In this document: piece after piece, positions 1-8,576 of the stretch | How positions within the stretch are numbered: the first letter of the stretch is position 1 | Layout: every line of letters starts with the position of its first letter | Origin: Woeseiaceae bacterium | GTDB lineage: Bacteria; Pseudomonadota; Gammaproteobacteria; Steroidobacterales; Woeseiaceae | Direction: 5' to 3' | DNA length: 64,000 nt | Assembly (NCBI GenBank): GCA_021773055.1 | Contig: JAJFKV010000064.1 | Span: 1 to 64,000, forward strand | The notes under the pieces: generated by a model | The model's input: only the letters and a program-made list of their open reading frames with translations | Told to the model about the DNA's origin: nothing | The model's database searches: none | Position numbers and translations under genes: made by a program

Positions 1-184
1 TACGACGGACGTAACAGGCGCCTGTGAGTTGCCGGAAGGCACCGAGATGGTAATGCCGGGCGATAACGTGCAGATGGTTGTAGAGCTGATTGCACCGATT
101 GCTATGGAAGACGGTCTCAGGTTCGCTATTCGCGAAGGTGGTCGCACTGTCGGCGCCGGCGTTGTAGCGAAAGTAATAGAGTAA
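1..184 (+). CDS. tuf: Elongation factor Tu, C-terminal end (partial)
   Basis: The open frame enters from the left edge (first full codon at base 2) and stops at TAA 182-184. The 60 residues read as the end of EF-Tu domain 3, with the signature stretches EMVMPGDNV and [20 protein letters not shown]-Tu is the GTPase that brings aminoacyl-tRNA to the ribosome. Its position directly before rpsJ matches the common proteobacterial order rpsL-rpsG-fusA-tuf-rpsJ, so tuf and rpsJ are probably read from the upstream str operon promoter. Only the C-terminus is in the window, and it is missing from the ORF track because it has no start here. Confidence 0.97.
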   Translation, partial: TTDVTGACELPEGTEMVMPGDNVQMVVELIAPIAMEDGLRFAIREGGRTVGAGVVAKVIE

Positions 185-190
185 TAAGCA

Positions 191-228
191 GGGGCCAGAG
201 CCCTTTTTTAAAAAAGGGGTCTGACCTC
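191..228. repeat. Palindromic element T1 in the tuf-rpsJ gap
   Basis: The left arm GGGGCCAGAGCCCTTTTTT is followed with no loop by AAAAAAGGGGTCTGACCTC. The arms pair over most of 19 positions, with one G-G and one C-A mismatch. It shares GGYCAGAGCCCTT with T2 (1138-1165) and AAAAAGGGGTCTGACC with T3 (14114-14128), so it is one of three related copies in this cluster. It could act as a weak terminator or attenuator between tuf and rpsJ, but it most resembles a REP-type mobile palindrome. Confidence 0.7.
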
Positions 229-243
229 TTTTAGGGAAAACAT

Positions 244-558
244 ATGACAGCTAATCAAAATATACGTATTCGCCTGAAGGCATTTGATCACCGTTTGATC
301 GACAAGTCGGCGCGTGAAATTGTTGATACCGCCAAGCGAACAGGCGCTACGGTCAAGGGTCCTATTCCATTGCCGATGAGGAAGGAACGTTTCACGATCC
401 TGATTTCTCCGCACGTGAATAAAGATGCTCGTGACCAGTACGAGATTCGAACGCACAAGCGTTTGATGGACATCGTGGACCCTACTGACAAGACTGTCGA
501 TGCGCTCATGAAGCTGGAGTTACCGGCTGGTGTAGACGTTCAGATCAAGTTGAATTAG
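244..558 (+). CDS. rpsJ: 30S ribosomal protein S10 (uS10)
   Basis: The 104-residue protein matches uS10 (about 103 aa in E. coli), with [14 protein letters not shown] near the start and [28 protein letters not shown] at the end, read here as overlapping short motifs. S10 sits in the head of the small subunit and also serves as NusE in antitermination complexes. The ATG at 244 follows a purine stretch (AGGG, about 7 bases upstream). In most gammaproteobacteria rplC follows within tens of bases. Here the next gene starts 710 bp later, so rpsJ appears to have been left with the str/tuf transcript. Confidence 0.98.
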   Translation: MTANQNIRIRLKAFDHRLIDKSAREIVDTAKRTGATVKGPIPLPMRKERFTILISPHVNKDARDQYEIRTHKRLMDIVDPTDKTVDALMKLELPAGVDVQIKLN

Positions 559-595
559 GCGCTCTAATAACGATCGGCCCGTCGCCGACATACGT

Positions 596-640
596 GTGAC
601 CAGGAATGGCTCGCTACGCTGCTTTTATTTCCTGTCACAC
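596..640 (+). repeat. Variable-arm palindrome E1 (GGAATGGCTCGCT core)
   Basis: Arms GTGTGAC (594-600) and GTCACAC (634-640) enclose inner arms AGGAA/TTCCT with one bulged C. The core reads AATGGCTCGCTACGCTGC followed by TTTTATTT. It is the shortest and least perfect of four copies (E2 746-816, E3 42091-42205, E4 52450-52532). Confidence 0.75.
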
Positions 641-745
641 CTATCTCGCCGATGTGCCTGACAATTAGTCAGGACGCTTAGCCAGCACCTCAGGTTTGGC
701 ACGACGTTCGTGAAGATCCTAAATCACTTTCCGAAGCTGAACGGG

Positions 746-816
746 CGGTCTGGAGAGTGTTTACAGGAAGTAAAGCGGACCGGAGGGAGCCATTCCAGTA
801 AACACTCTCCAGACCG
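746..816 (-). repeat. Variable-arm palindrome E2, perfect 19 bp arms
   Basis: CGGTCTGGAGAGTGTTTAC (746-764) is repeated exactly in inverse orientation at 798-816. The 33-base interior, read on the minus strand, is the family core TGGAATGGCTCCCTCCGGTC then CGCTTTACTTCCT. The core is similar to the other copies but the arms are unrelated to theirs. There is no T-run, so it is not a classic rho-independent terminator, although a very stable RNA hairpin would form here. Confidence 0.85.
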
Positions 817-869
817 ACCTAAATCTGTCCGGCTAAGTCATTGATTTTAATGGTATCGACTTGAAGTAG

Positions 870-926
870 AAAAACCTGCAAAAAAGTCCGAATACCGCTT
901 GTAATAAGGGTTAGGAGTCGTATAAT
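870..926 (+). promoter_or_regulatory. Sigma-70 promoter for rplC operon, with A-rich upstream element
   Basis: TTGTAA (899-904) and a consensus TATAAT (921-926) are separated by 16 bp. Just upstream, 870-886 is rich in A tracts, as in UP elements. Initiation near 933 would give a leader of about 335 nt before rplC. It would let rplC onward be transcribed independently of tuf-rpsJ. Confidence 0.7.
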
Positions 927-942
927 TGCGGGCTCGCTTGAT

Positions 943-1096
943 TTGGCCGGACCGGGAGTCGGCCAAAAGCTAAGAAAGCGAAATATCAGTCGCCAGGAAA
1001 TTGAGGGTGACACGGCAAATCCCGGAACTGCCGAGCCAGCTGTATGGCTGGATCGGAGCTTGGGTCAGCCCCAGAGCAATGAGGACACGATCCTCA
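943..1096 (+). promoter_or_regulatory. Structured leader: run of hairpins upstream of rplC
   Basis: Four hairpins follow the promoter in the presumed transcript: TTGGCCG/CGGCCAA (943-966), CCGA-CCAGC/GCTGG-TCGG with one mismatch (1031-1056), GCTTGGG/CCCA-AGC with a bulge (1058-1077), and TGAGGA/TCCTCA (1080-1096). In E. coli the S10 operon leader upstream of rpsJ binds L4 (rplD) to control transcription and translation. A displaced version in front of rplC-rplD is a reasonable inference, but I did not recognise the L4-binding motif itself. Confidence 0.5.
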
Positions 1097-1137
1097 GCGA
1101 TGGCTGGCCCTTTCGCATGTCTGGAAAGAATGAAAAT

Positions 1138-1165
1138 GGTCAGAGCCCTTATTAGGACTCTGACC
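1138..1165. repeat. Palindromic element T2
   Basis: GGTCAGAG (1138-1145) pairs with CTCTGACC (1158-1165), and inside them CCT/AGG extends the stem after one mismatch, closing a TATT loop. The left arm matches T1 (191-228). It sits about 100 bases before rplC and could also work as a leader hairpin. Confidence 0.7.
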
Positions 1166-1268
1166 TTGCTTAAGAAGAATCAGCAGTCGCCAATCGAAGT
1201 GATTGTGTTGAAAATTTTGAAATTAAAGATTGTCACTGACCAAACGAAGTCGGTGCGAGGTTTTGAAA

Positions 1269-1913
1269 ATGACAATGGGTATTGTTGGCCGCAAATGCGG
1301 CATGACACGTGTCTTTACGGATGATGGAGTTTCGATTCCAGTCACCGTAATCGAGGCACAGCCAAACCGAATCACTCAGGTGAAAACCGTTGAGACTGAT
1401 GGCTATCGCGCGCTGCAAGTTGCGTCCGGCAGCCGTCGTGCTTCTCGTGTACGGAAACCTGCAGCCGGCCACTTCGCAGCAGCGAAGGTAGAAGCCGGCG
1501 ACCTTATGATGGAGTTTCGACTCGAAGACACCGACGACGGTGATTTCGAGAAAGGGAATGAACTCAAGGTTGACCTCTTTGAGGAAGGCCAGAAGGTCGA
1601 TGTTATCGGGACGTCAATTGGTAAAGGCTTTGCCGGCGCCATCAAGCGCTGGAACTTCAGCATGCAGGACGCGACGCACGGCAACTCGCTGGCGCATCGT
1701 GCTCCCGGTTCTATTGGTCAGAACCAAACGCCTGGTCGCGTTTTCAAAGGTAAGAAAATGGCCGGCCATATGGGTAACGTTCAACGTACCGTACAAAATC
1801 TCGAAGTTGTACGTGTTGATGCCGAGCGCAACCTTCTCCTGATCAAGGGTGCTGTCCCGGGTCACCGTGGCGGCAGCGTAGTTGTTCGTCCCGCCATTAA
1901 GACCAAGAAGTAA
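1269..1913 (+). CDS. rplC: 50S ribosomal protein L3 (uL3)
   Basis: The product is 214 aa from the ATG at 1269, close to the 209 aa of E. coli L3. This start has GAGG eight bases upstream; the ORF track extends to 1230 without support, and ATG 1275 is an alternative. The signature [20 protein letters not shown] contains the glutamine that PrmB methylates in enterics. L3 is an early assembly protein that reaches toward the peptidyl transferase centre. It is the first gene after the structured gap, so here it heads the remaining S10 operon. Confidence 0.97.
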   Translation: MTMGIVGRKCGMTRVFTDDGVSIPVTVIEAQPNRITQVKTVETDGYRALQVASGSRRASRVRKPAAGHFAAAKVEAGDLMMEFRLEDTDDGDFEKGNELKVDLFEEGQKVDVIGTSIGKGFAGAIKRWNFSMQDATHGNSLAHRAPGSIGQNQTPGRVFKGKKMAGHMGNVQRTVQNLEVVRVDAERNLLLIKGAVPGHRGGSVVVRPAIKTKK

Positions 1914-1923
1914 GGGCGATCCG

Positions 1924-2526
1924 ATGAAATTGAAACTTCAGGACAAGGGTTCGGTTGACGTTGCAGAAGCAGCGTTTGGTGTGGACTTTAACGAGGCGCT
2001 GATTCACCAGGTGGTGACGGCCTATCTCGCAGGTAGTCGTGCCGGAACGAAAGCACAAAAGAACCGCGCAGCCGTTCGCGGTGGTGGCGCGAAGCCCTGG
2101 AATCAGAAGGGAACTGGCCGTGCACGTGCCGGTACTATTCGCAGCCCGATCTGGGTCGGTGGCGGTCGTACATTTGCTGCGCAGCCGCGAAACCACGATC
2201 AAAAAGTAAACAAGAAGATGTACCGCGCGGCGATTCGCTCGGTATTTTCAGAATTGATTCGTCAGGACCGACTGGTCATCGTCTCCGAGCTTACTCTCGA
2301 AGCACCGAAAACCAGGTTACTGGCTGCAAAGCTTAAGGAATACGATCTGAACAACGTGTTGATCCTCAACGAGGCGTTCGACGAAAAGGTATTCATGGCT
2401 GCTCGCAACCTGCCAAATGTTGGTATCTGCGATGTTGCGTCCATGGATCCGGTTGTTCTGATTCGCTTTGACAAGGTTCTGGTTACCGTGCCAGCACTGA
2501 AACTGATTGAGGAGCGTCTGTCATGA
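1924..2526 (+). CDS. rplD: 50S ribosomal protein L4 (uL4)
   Basis: The product is 200 aa from ATG 1924, ten bases after the rplC stop. The track start at 1882 lies inside rplC. The long basic loop [13 protein letters not shown] lines the exit tunnel in known ribosomes. In E. coli L4 represses its own operon through the S10 leader, which makes the hairpins upstream of rplC of interest. It overlaps rplW by 4 bp (ATGA), a sign of coupled translation. Confidence 0.97.
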   Translation: MKLKLQDKGSVDVAEAAFGVDFNEALIHQVVTAYLAGSRAGTKAQKNRAAVRGGGAKPWNQKGTGRARAGTIRSPIWVGGGRTFAAQPRNHDQKVNKKMYRAAIRSVFSELIRQDRLVIVSELTLEAPKTRLLAAKLKEYDLNNVLILNEAFDEKVFMAARNLPNVGICDVASMDPVVLIRFDKVLVTVPALKLIEERLS

Positions 2527-2831
2527 GCCGCGTACTGCATCAGGAAAGATTGTTGACGGTTATTCAAGGTCCGCACATGTCTGAGAAGGCACATATTGCG
2601 GCCGAGAATAATCAGGTTGTCCTGAAGGTTCGTACCGACGCGACCAAGAAAGAGATAGCGCAGGCAGTTGAGCTGCTCTTCGAGGTCAAGGCGGATTCTG
2701 TACAGGTTGTAAACGTAAAGGGCAAAGCCAAGCGTTTCCAGCAGACAAAAGGTCGCCGTCCGAGCTGGAAAAAAGCATACGTGAAGCTCCCCGATGGAAC
2801 ATCCATCGAAGAGCTCTTCGGCACTGAATAG
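2523..2831 (+). CDS. rplW: 50S ribosomal protein L23 (uL23)
   Basis: The 102-residue product has the family start ([16 protein letters not shown]) and the conserved [10 protein letters not shown] segment. L23 lies at the tunnel exit and is the docking site for trigger factor and SRP. The start codon overlaps the rplD stop. Length and sequence are ordinary for the family. Confidence 0.97.
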   Translation: MSRVLHQERLLTVIQGPHMSEKAHIAAENNQVVLKVRTDATKKEIAQAVELLFEVKADSVQVVNVKGKAKRFQQTKGRRPSWKKAYVKLPDGTSIEELFGTE

Positions 2832-2842
2832 GGGTATCCGTC

Positions 2843-3676
<834 letters not shown>

Positions 3677-3688
3677 AGGATTTCGATA

Positions 3689-3961
3689 ATGCCGCGTAGT
3701 GTAAGAAAAGGCCCATTCGTCGATAACCACCTGGCGAAGAAGGTTGGTGTAGCAGCGAAAGCGAACGACCGCCGCCCGATCAAGACATGGTCTCGTCGAT
3801 CAATGGTATTGCCGAACATGGTTGGTTTGACAATAGCTGTACATAACGGTCGTCAGCACATACCTGTGTTGATATCTGAAAACATGGTTGGTCACAAACT
3901 CGGTGAGTTTGCGATGACTCGTACATTTCGCGGTCACTCCGGTGATCGGAAAACCAAGTAG
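3689..3961 (+). CDS. rpsS: 30S ribosomal protein S19 (uS19)
   Basis: The 90-residue product starts [12 protein letters not shown] and contains HNGRQHIPV and [10 protein letters not shown], all typical of S19 (92 aa in E. coli). It sits in the 30S head and contacts the A-site tRNA region and S13. The gene is preceded by a good AAGGA signal and followed closely by rplV. Confidence 0.97.
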   Translation: MPRSVRKGPFVDNHLAKKVGVAAKANDRRPIKTWSRRSMVLPNMVGLTIAVHNGRQHIPVLISENMVGHKLGEFAMTRTFRGHSGDRKTK

Positions 3962-3973
3962 AGGAGCTGGGTG

Positions 3974-4309
3974 ATGCAAGTTGCAGCAACACTTAGATAC
4001 GCACGTATTTCACCGCAGAAATGCCGCCTGGTGGCTGATGTCATTCGTGGCAAATCTGTTGATGATGCGCTGCGTGTTCTGACCTTCTCGCCAAAGAAGA
4101 GCGCTCGTATTGTGAAGAAAATTCTGGAGTCGGCAGTTGCCAACGCAGAACACAATCACGGTGCGGATATCGATGAATTGAAAGTTGCGACCATTGAAGT
4201 AAACGAGGCACCGACGTTTAGACGTTTCCGTGCTCGTGCCAAGGGTCGTGGCGCACGGATTATAAAGCGGAATAGTCACATCACTATCCGCGTTGCGGAC
4301 GAGAAGTAA
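3974..4309 (+). CDS. rplV: 50S ribosomal protein L22 (uL22)
   Basis: The product is 111 aa from ATG 3974, chosen over the GTG at 3971 because GAGGAG (3961-3966) lies seven bases upstream of the ATG. Motifs include [17 protein letters not shown] and the C-terminal hairpin [13 protein letters not shown], which reaches into the exit tunnel in known structures and is a classic site of macrolide-resistance changes. Confidence 0.97.
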   Translation: MQVAATLRYARISPQKCRLVADVIRGKSVDDALRVLTFSPKKSARIVKKILESAVANAEHNHGADIDELKVATIEVNEAPTFRRFRARAKGRGARIIKRNSHITIRVADEK

Positions 4310-4310
4310 T

Positions 4311-5003
4311 ATGGGCCAGAAAGTACATCCAACAGGAATACGCCTCGGCATCGTCAAGGACTGGGCATCGAAGTGGTATGCCGACTCCAAGACTTTCCCG
4401 GAGTACATTCGCGCGGATCATCAGGTGCGTGTCTACATCAAGAAAAAGTTGAAAGACGCATCGGTGAGCCGTATCGGGATTGAGCGTCCGTCAAACAAGA
4501 TCAACATTACGATCCATACGGCACGTCCGGGTATCGTAATTGGCAAGAAGGGCGAAGACATTGAAAAGCTTCGCGCCGAAGTGGCAAAGCTGATCGGTAT
4601 GAACATTGGTGAAGTTCGTATCAATATTAACGAAGTCAGAAAGCCTGAGCTTGATGCACAGCTGGTTGCTGAAGGCATCGCGCAGCAGCTCGAACGTCGC
4701 GTAATGTTTCGTCGCGCGATGAAGCGGGCGGTAACCAACACGATGCGTGTTGGCGCTGAAGGCGTCAAAGTTAAGGTTGGTGGTCGTTTGAACGGCGCAG
4801 AAATTGCCCGTTCGGAGTGGTACCGCGAAGGTCGGGTTCCGCTGCATACGTTGCGTGCGGATATCGATTACGGTACAGCCGAAGCTAATACTACTTACGG
4901 CCTGATCGGCGTGAAGGTATGGATATTCAAGGGTGAAGTTTTTGATAAGCCCGAAGTAATTCCGGCAGGGCCGGTAGACGCTAAAGCAGGCGCGCGTTCT
5001 TAA
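4311..5003 (+). CDS. rpsC: 30S ribosomal protein S3 (uS3)
   Basis: The product is 230 aa from ATG 4311, one base after the rplV stop; the track start at 4293 lies inside rplV. The KH domain is visible in [18 protein letters not shown]3 lines the mRNA entry tunnel and, with S4 and S5, has helicase activity. The final codons and TAA stop fall inside a REP-like palindrome (4991-5015), so the C-terminal residues may have been set by that insertion. Confidence 0.97.
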   Translation: MGQKVHPTGIRLGIVKDWASKWYADSKTFPEYIRADHQVRVYIKKKLKDASVSRIGIERPSNKINITIHTARPGIVIGKKGEDIEKLRAEVAKLIGMNIGEVRININEVRKPELDAQLVAEGIAQQLERRVMFRRAMKRAVTNTMRVGAEGVKVKVGGRLNGAEIARSEWYREGRVPLHTLRADIDYGTAEANTTYGLIGVKVWIFKGEVFDKPEVIPAGPVDAKAGARS

Positions 5004-5015
5004 GAACGCTCCTAC
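4991..5015 (-). repeat. GTAGGAGC REP-like element R1 overlapping the rpsC stop
   Basis: Read on the minus strand it begins GTAGGAGCG and continues into the perfect 16 bp palindrome GCGTTCTTAAGAACGC (4994-5009). The rpsC stop codon (5001-5003) is in the middle of that palindrome. It is one of eight copies in the window. Confidence 0.85.
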
Positions 5016-5036
5016 AGAAGAACTGGATATACAAAA

Positions 5037-5450
5037 ATGTTACAGCCAAAACGAACAAAATTTCGCAAGCAGTTCAAGGGGCGCAATCGCGGCCTCGCAC
5101 TGCGCGGAAGTAATGTTTCGTTCGGCGAGTTCGGACTCAAAGCGACCGGTCGCGGTCGCCTGACAGCTCGTCAGATTGAGGCAGCTCGTCGTGCAATGAC
5201 GCGTTACATCAAGCGTGGTGGAAAGATCTGGATCCGGGTTTTCCCGGACAAGCCGATTTCCAAGAAACCGCTTGAAGTACGACAGGGTAAGGGTAAAGGC
5301 AACGTTGAATACTGGGTATGCCAGGTTCAACCGGGTCGTGTCCTCTATGAAATGGAAGGTGTTACCGAAGAGATTGCTCGTGAAGCATTTCGTTTGGCTG
5401 CTGCGAAGCTGCCTTTTGGTACCACGTTTGTTAGACGGCAGGTGATGTGA
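5037..5450 (+). CDS. rplP: 50S ribosomal protein L16 (uL16)
   Basis: The 137-residue product begins [12 protein letters not shown] and contains [21 protein letters not shown] in overlapping pieces, the L16 signature. L16 joins late in 50S assembly and helps position A-site tRNA; its arginine near residue 81 is hydroxylated by RoxA/YcfD in E. coli. Upstream lies the R1 repeat instead of a tight junction with rpsC. The stop overlaps the start of rpmC. Confidence 0.97.
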   Translation: MLQPKRTKFRKQFKGRNRGLALRGSNVSFGEFGLKATGRGRLTARQIEAARRAMTRYIKRGGKIWIRVFPDKPISKKPLEVRQGKGKGNVEYWVCQVQPGRVLYEMEGVTEEIAREAFRLAAAKLPFGTTFVRRQVM

Positions 5451-5656
5451 TGAAGGCAGCTGATCTCCGCGGTAAGTCGGTAGAAGAGCTCAACGAAGAA
5501 CTCGTTGCGCTGCGTCGCGAGCAATTCAACCTGCGTATGCACCAGGCAACGGGTGAGCTGGCTCAAGTACACCAGCATGGCCGTGTAAGAAAAGATATCG
5601 CGCGCGTCAAGACTGTTATTAGTGAGCTGTCGCGTGCAGCGGGTGAAGACAAATGA
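5450..5656 (+). CDS. rpmC: 50S ribosomal protein L29 (uL29)
   Basis: The product is 68 aa from ATG 5450, whose A is the last base of the rplP TGA. The GTG at 5447 in the track would only add one residue. The helical hairpin protein has [10 protein letters not shown]-type sequence ([19 protein letters not shown]). L29 is at the tunnel exit beside L23. Its end overlaps rpsQ by 4 bp. Confidence 0.95.
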   Translation: MKAADLRGKSVEELNEELVALRREQFNLRMHQATGELAQVHQHGRVRKDIARVKTVISELSRAAGEDK

Positions 5657-5919
5657 GTGAAGAAAAGAAAGCACAGCGCACGATCACTGGTCGTGTAGTA
5701 AGCGACAAGATGGACAAGAGCGTTTCTGTTGCTATCGAGCGCCTGATCAAGCACCCGGTTTACGGCAAGTACATCCGCCGCACAACCAAGGTGATGGCAC
5801 ACGATGCGACAAATGAGTGCAAAGCGGGCGACCGCGTTGCAATTTCGGAATGTCGTCCGATTTCGAAAAATAAATCCTGGTCGGTCGTCAGCGTTGTTGA
5901 ACGCGCGGCGGACAAGTAA
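5653..5919 (+). CDS. rpsQ: 30S ribosomal protein S17 (uS17)
   Basis: The 88-residue OB-fold protein has the expected [13 protein letters not shown] and [14 protein letters not shown] blocks. S17 binds 16S helix 11 and is an early assembly protein. It starts within the rpmC stop (ATGA overlap) and ends 18 bp before rplN. Confidence 0.96.
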   Translation: MSEEKKAQRTITGRVVSDKMDKSVSVAIERLIKHPVYGKYIRRTTKVMAHDATNECKAGDRVAISECRPISKNKSWSVVSVVERAADK

Positions 5920-5937
5920 TTTAAATAGGATGCAGTC

Positions 5938-6306
5938 ATGATTCAGATGCAGACAGTTCTGGATGCGGCGGACAACTCGGGTGCCCGCCGTGTGCAGTGC
6001 ATCAAAGTACTCGGTGGCTCCAAGCGCCGGTATGCCGGTGTAGGCGATGTCATTAAGGTCAGCGTCAAAGACGCTATCCCGCGCGGCAAGGTCAAGAAGG
6101 GCGAGGTCTACAACGCCGTTGTGGTTCGCACCCGTAAGGGCGTACGCCGCAAAGATGGTTCGTTGATTCGCTTCGACGGCAATGCGGCAGTCTTGCTGAA
6201 TGCACGTCTCGAGCCCATTGGTACACGTATTTTTGGACCGGTTACACGTGAACTACGTACCAACCAGTTCATGAAGATTATTTCGCTCGCACCTGAAGTG
6301 CTGTAG
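5938..6306 (+). CDS. rplN: 50S ribosomal protein L14 (uL14)
   Basis: The 122-residue product starts [17 protein letters not shown] and matches uL14 in length exactly. L14 sits at the subunit interface, contacts 16S helix 14, and is the binding site of the silencing factor RsfS, which is also encoded in this window (58243-58596). An AGGATG signal precedes the ATG. A REP-like element separates it from rplX. Confidence 0.97.
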   Translation: MIQMQTVLDAADNSGARRVQCIKVLGGSKRRYAGVGDVIKVSVKDAIPRGKVKKGEVYNAVVVRTRKGVRRKDGSLIRFDGNAAVLLNARLEPIGTRIFGPVTRELRTNQFMKIISLAPEVL

Positions 6307-6317
6307 CTAGAAAAACA

Positions 6318-6340
6318 GTAGGAGCGCGCCCTGCGCGCGA
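6318..6340 (+). repeat. GTAGGAGC REP-like element R2
   Basis: GTAGGA is followed by stem GCGCG (6324-6328), a five-base loop and CGCGC (6334-6338), ending GA. It fills the rplN-rplX gap. When folded, its GGA lies about 11 bases from the rplX ATG, so it might add a Shine-Dalgarno across the hairpin. Confidence 0.85.
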
Positions 6341-6349
6341 ATAGAGAAT

Positions 6350-6661
6350 ATGAACAAGATAAGAAAAGGCGACGAAGTCATAGTAACGGCCGGCAAGGAC
6401 AAGGGCCGCCGTGGCACTGTGCTTGAAGTGTTTACTGATGATCGCGTGCTGATCGAGGGAGTTAACCTCGCCAAGAAGCACGTGAAGCCGAACCCGAACG
6501 TTGGTGAAGCTGGTGGCATTAAAGACCACGCGATGCCGATGGACATTTCGAACGTACTCGTTTTCAACGCGAAAGCGAAAAAGGGTGAGCGAGTTGGTTT
6601 CCGAGTCGAAGATGGCAAGAAAGTCCGCGTCTTCAAAAGCGGCGACGTAGTAGACATATAA
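6350..6661 (+). CDS. rplX: 50S ribosomal protein L24 (uL24)
   Basis: The 103-residue product has the KOW motif [20 protein letters not shown] near its start. L24 is an assembly initiator that binds the 5' end of 23S rRNA. Both flanking gaps hold REP-like elements (R2 before, R3 after). The recognisable SD upstream is only GAGA, which is weak for a ribosomal protein. Confidence 0.97.
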   Translation: MNKIRKGDEVIVTAGKDKGRRGTVLEVFTDDRVLIEGVNLAKKHVKPNPNVGEAGGIKDHAMPMDISNVLVFNAKAKKGERVGFRVEDGKKVRVFKSGDVVDI

Positions 6662-6663
6662 CC

Positions 6664-6686
6664 GTAGGAGCGTGCACTGCGCGCGA
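6664..6686 (+). repeat. GTAGGAGC REP-like element R3
   Basis: GTAGGAGC with stem GCGTGC/GCGCGC (one G-T pair) directly after the rplX stop and before rplE. Its spacing and orientation are the same as R2 and R4. Confidence 0.85.
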
Positions 6687-6703
6687 TTACTGAGATAAAT
6701 AGA

Positions 6704-7243
6704 ATGGCCAGATTACACGAAAAATTTCAGAACGAACTCGCTGGAGAGATCCAGAAGAAGCTCGGTCTCGAGAATCCGATGGAAGTACCGAAGATTACCA
6801 AGATCACCATCAACATGGGTGTGGGTGAAGCGGTTGCTGACAAGAAGATCATGGAGAAAGCGCGCGCCGATATGGAGAAGATCGCGGGCCAGAAGCCAGT
6901 TACGACGATTGCTCGTAAGTCTGTCGCTGGTTTCAAGATCCGTGATGGCATGCCGATCGGTTGCAAGGTCACATTGCGTCGCGAGCGCATGTATGAGTTT
7001 CTCGATCGTCTCGTCAATATCGCAATCCCGCGTATTCGTGATTTTCGTGGTTTGAACCCGAAGTCGTTTGATCGACAGGGAAATTACAGCATGGGTGTCC
7101 AGGAACAGATTATTTTCCCGGAGATCAACTACGACGAAATTGATGTACTGCGTGGAATGGACATCATCATTACCACGACGGCGCGCAACCCCGAGGAAGG
7201 CAAGGCGCTTCTCGAAGCGTTCAACTTCCCCTTCAAGAAATAA
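6704..7243 (+). CDS. rplE: 50S ribosomal protein L5 (uL5)
   Basis: The product is 179 aa, identical in length to E. coli L5, with [16 protein letters not shown] and [19 protein letters not shown]5 binds 5S rRNA and contacts P-site tRNA and S13 across the subunits. The gene is flanked by REP-like elements R3 and R4. Confidence 0.97.
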   Translation: MARLHEKFQNELAGEIQKKLGLENPMEVPKITKITINMGVGEAVADKKIMEKARADMEKIAGQKPVTTIARKSVAGFKIRDGMPIGCKVTLRRERMYEFLDRLVNIAIPRIRDFRGLNPKSFDRQGNYSMGVQEQIIFPEINYDEIDVLRGMDIIITTTARNPEEGKALLEAFNFPFKK

Positions 7244-7245
7244 CA

Positions 7246-7268
7246 GTAGGAGCGCGCCTTGCGCGCGA
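7246..7268 (+). repeat. GTAGGAGC REP-like element R4
   Basis: GTAGGAGCGCGCC with the matching GCGCGCGA half closes a GC-rich hairpin two bases after the rplE stop. A separate AGGAAA signal for rpsN follows it, so here the repeat is not needed for initiation. Confidence 0.85.
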
Positions 7269-7281
7269 AACAGGAAACAAC

Positions 7282-7587
7282 ATGGCAAAGAAGTCGATGA
7301 TCATGCGTGAAGCAAAGCGAACCAAGCTCGTTGCTCGGCACGCTGAAAAGCGCAAGGCACTCAAGGCGATCGTTCGCAGCATCCACAGCTCCGATGATGA
7401 GCGTGCTGTTGCCCAGGCGAAGCTGAATAGTTTGCCACGTGATGGCAGCCCGACTCGGCAGCGAAATCGTTGTGCGATCACGGGACGTCCGCACGGCGTT
7501 TATCGAAAATTTGGCCTTGGCCGAAACAAGCTGCGTGAAGCCGCCATGAATGGCGAAATCCCCGGCCTGACAAAAGCCAGCTGGTAG
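7282..7587 (+). CDS. rpsN: 30S ribosomal protein S14 (uS14), zinc-free type
   Basis: The 101-residue product is the long form without the CxxC zinc ribbon; it has a single cysteine in [19 protein letters not shown]14 is in the 30S head. The short zinc-binding paralogue used under zinc repletion in other bacteria is not in this window. AGGAAA lies five bases before the ATG. Confidence 0.97.
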   Translation: MAKKSMIMREAKRTKLVARHAEKRKALKAIVRSIHSSDDERAVAQAKLNSLPRDGSPTRQRNRCAITGRPHGVYRKFGLGRNKLREAAMNGEIPGLTKASW

Positions 7588-7600
7588 GCGGAGACAGAAC

Positions 7601-7996
7601 ATGAGTATGACCGACCCAATTGCAGACATGCTGACCCGAATTCGTAACGGACAGGGCGCACGCAAAGTAAGTGTGTCAATGCCCGCTTCGAAAGCGAAAG
7701 AAGCGGTCGCCAAAGTATTGCAGGACGAGGGCTACATCACAGGTTTCGCGACCGAGGGTGTTGGCGCCGAGAAAGAGCTCACAGTTGAGCTCAAGTATTT
7801 CGAAGGCACGCCCGTAATTGAGAATATCCAGCGCTCCAGCAAGCCGGGTTTGCGGATTTACCGCAGCAAGGACGAGTTGCCGAAAGTACTGGGTGGCCTC
7901 GGCGTGGCAATCGTTTCAACGTCGGCTGGCGTTATGAGCGATCGTCAGGCTCGAGCAAAAGGTATTGGTGGTGAGGTTATCTGCGTCGTTTCCTAG
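7601..7996 (+). CDS. rpsH: 30S ribosomal protein S8 (uS8)
   Basis: The 131-residue product starts [18 protein letters not shown] and ends with the [12 protein letters not shown]-type tail of S8. S8 binds the central domain of 16S rRNA; in E. coli it represses the spc operon by binding mRNA at rplE. I saw no clear copy of that site here because R3 occupies the gap before rplE. Confidence 0.97.
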   Translation: MSMTDPIADMLTRIRNGQGARKVSVSMPASKAKEAVAKVLQDEGYITGFATEGVGAEKELTVELKYFEGTPVIENIQRSSKPGLRIYRSKDELPKVLGGLGVAIVSTSAGVMSDRQARAKGIGGEVICVVS

Positions 7997-8028
7997 ACGC
8001 TTAGACCCCATTAAGAAGAGACAGGACT

Positions 8029-8562
8029 ATGTCAAGAATTGCAAAAACACCGGTTGAATTGCCAAAAGGCGTCGAATTCAAGCAAGACGGCAACGTTGTC
8101 ACACTGAAAGGTGGCAAGGGCGAATTGTCGATGGAACTGAATTCCGAAGTTGCGCTGACCCAGGAAGAAGACGGGCTGAAATTGTCGCCACGCTCTGGCT
8201 CGCGTTTTGCGATGGCCGTAACGGGCACGATGCGTTCGCTGCTCGCCAACATGGCGCAAGGCGTATCGGAAGGATTCGAACGCAAGCTCGAACTGGTTGG
8301 CGTTGGTTATCGCGCACAGGTACAAGGCACGAATCTGAATCTGACACTTGGCTTCTCGCACCCGGTTGTGTATGCAGCACCGGAAGGCATCAGCATTGAG
8401 GCGCCAAGCCAGACCGAAGTCATCATCAAAGGCACTGACAAGCAGAAAGTTGGTCAGGTTGCTGCTGAAATTCGCCGCTTCCGACCGCCAGAGCCCTACA
8501 AGGGCAAGGGTGTTCGATACGCCGGCGAGCGTGTCATTCTGAAAGAAGCGAAGAAGAAATAA
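8029..8562 (+). CDS. rplF: 50S ribosomal protein L6 (uL6)
   Basis: The 177-residue product starts [16 protein letters not shown] and has the C-terminal motif [13 protein letters not shown]6 lies near the sarcin-ricin loop. The gene follows rpsH after 32 bp and has a normal start region. Confidence 0.97.
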   Translation: MSRIAKTPVELPKGVEFKQDGNVVTLKGGKGELSMELNSEVALTQEEDGLKLSPRSGSRFAMAVTGTMRSLLANMAQGVSEGFERKLELVGVGYRAQVQGTNLNLTLGFSHPVVYAAPEGISIEAPSQTEVIIKGTDKQKVGQVAAEIRRFRPPEPYKGKGVRYAGERVILKEAKKK

Positions 8563-8576
8563 TTAGGTAAGTCAAA

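Larger units (their letters stand above)
559..1268. other. Unusually long rpsJ-rplC gap with repeats, promoter and structured leader
   Basis: This is the only stretch over 300 bases without a gene. From left to right it holds variable-arm palindrome E1 (596-640), a small hairpin CCTGAC/GTCAGG (657-673), variable-arm palindrome E2 (746-816), an A-rich tract and a sigma-70 promoter (899-926), and at least five hairpins before rplC. The ORFs at 943-1155 and 1001-1324 have no SD, no recognisable product and run through the hairpins, so I do not treat them as genes. Confidence 0.75.

Noticed and set aside
746-816. E2 as a rho-independent terminator of rpsJ
   Set aside because: The stem is strong enough but there is no T-run on either side and the loop is 33 bases, so it is better explained as a repeat. 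Rho-dependent or partial termination remains possible.
943-1324. ORFs 943-1155 and 1001-1324 in the rpsJ-rplC gap
   Set aside because: No Shine-Dalgarno, composition unlike a protein, no recognisable product, and they run through several hairpins that explain the sequence better.
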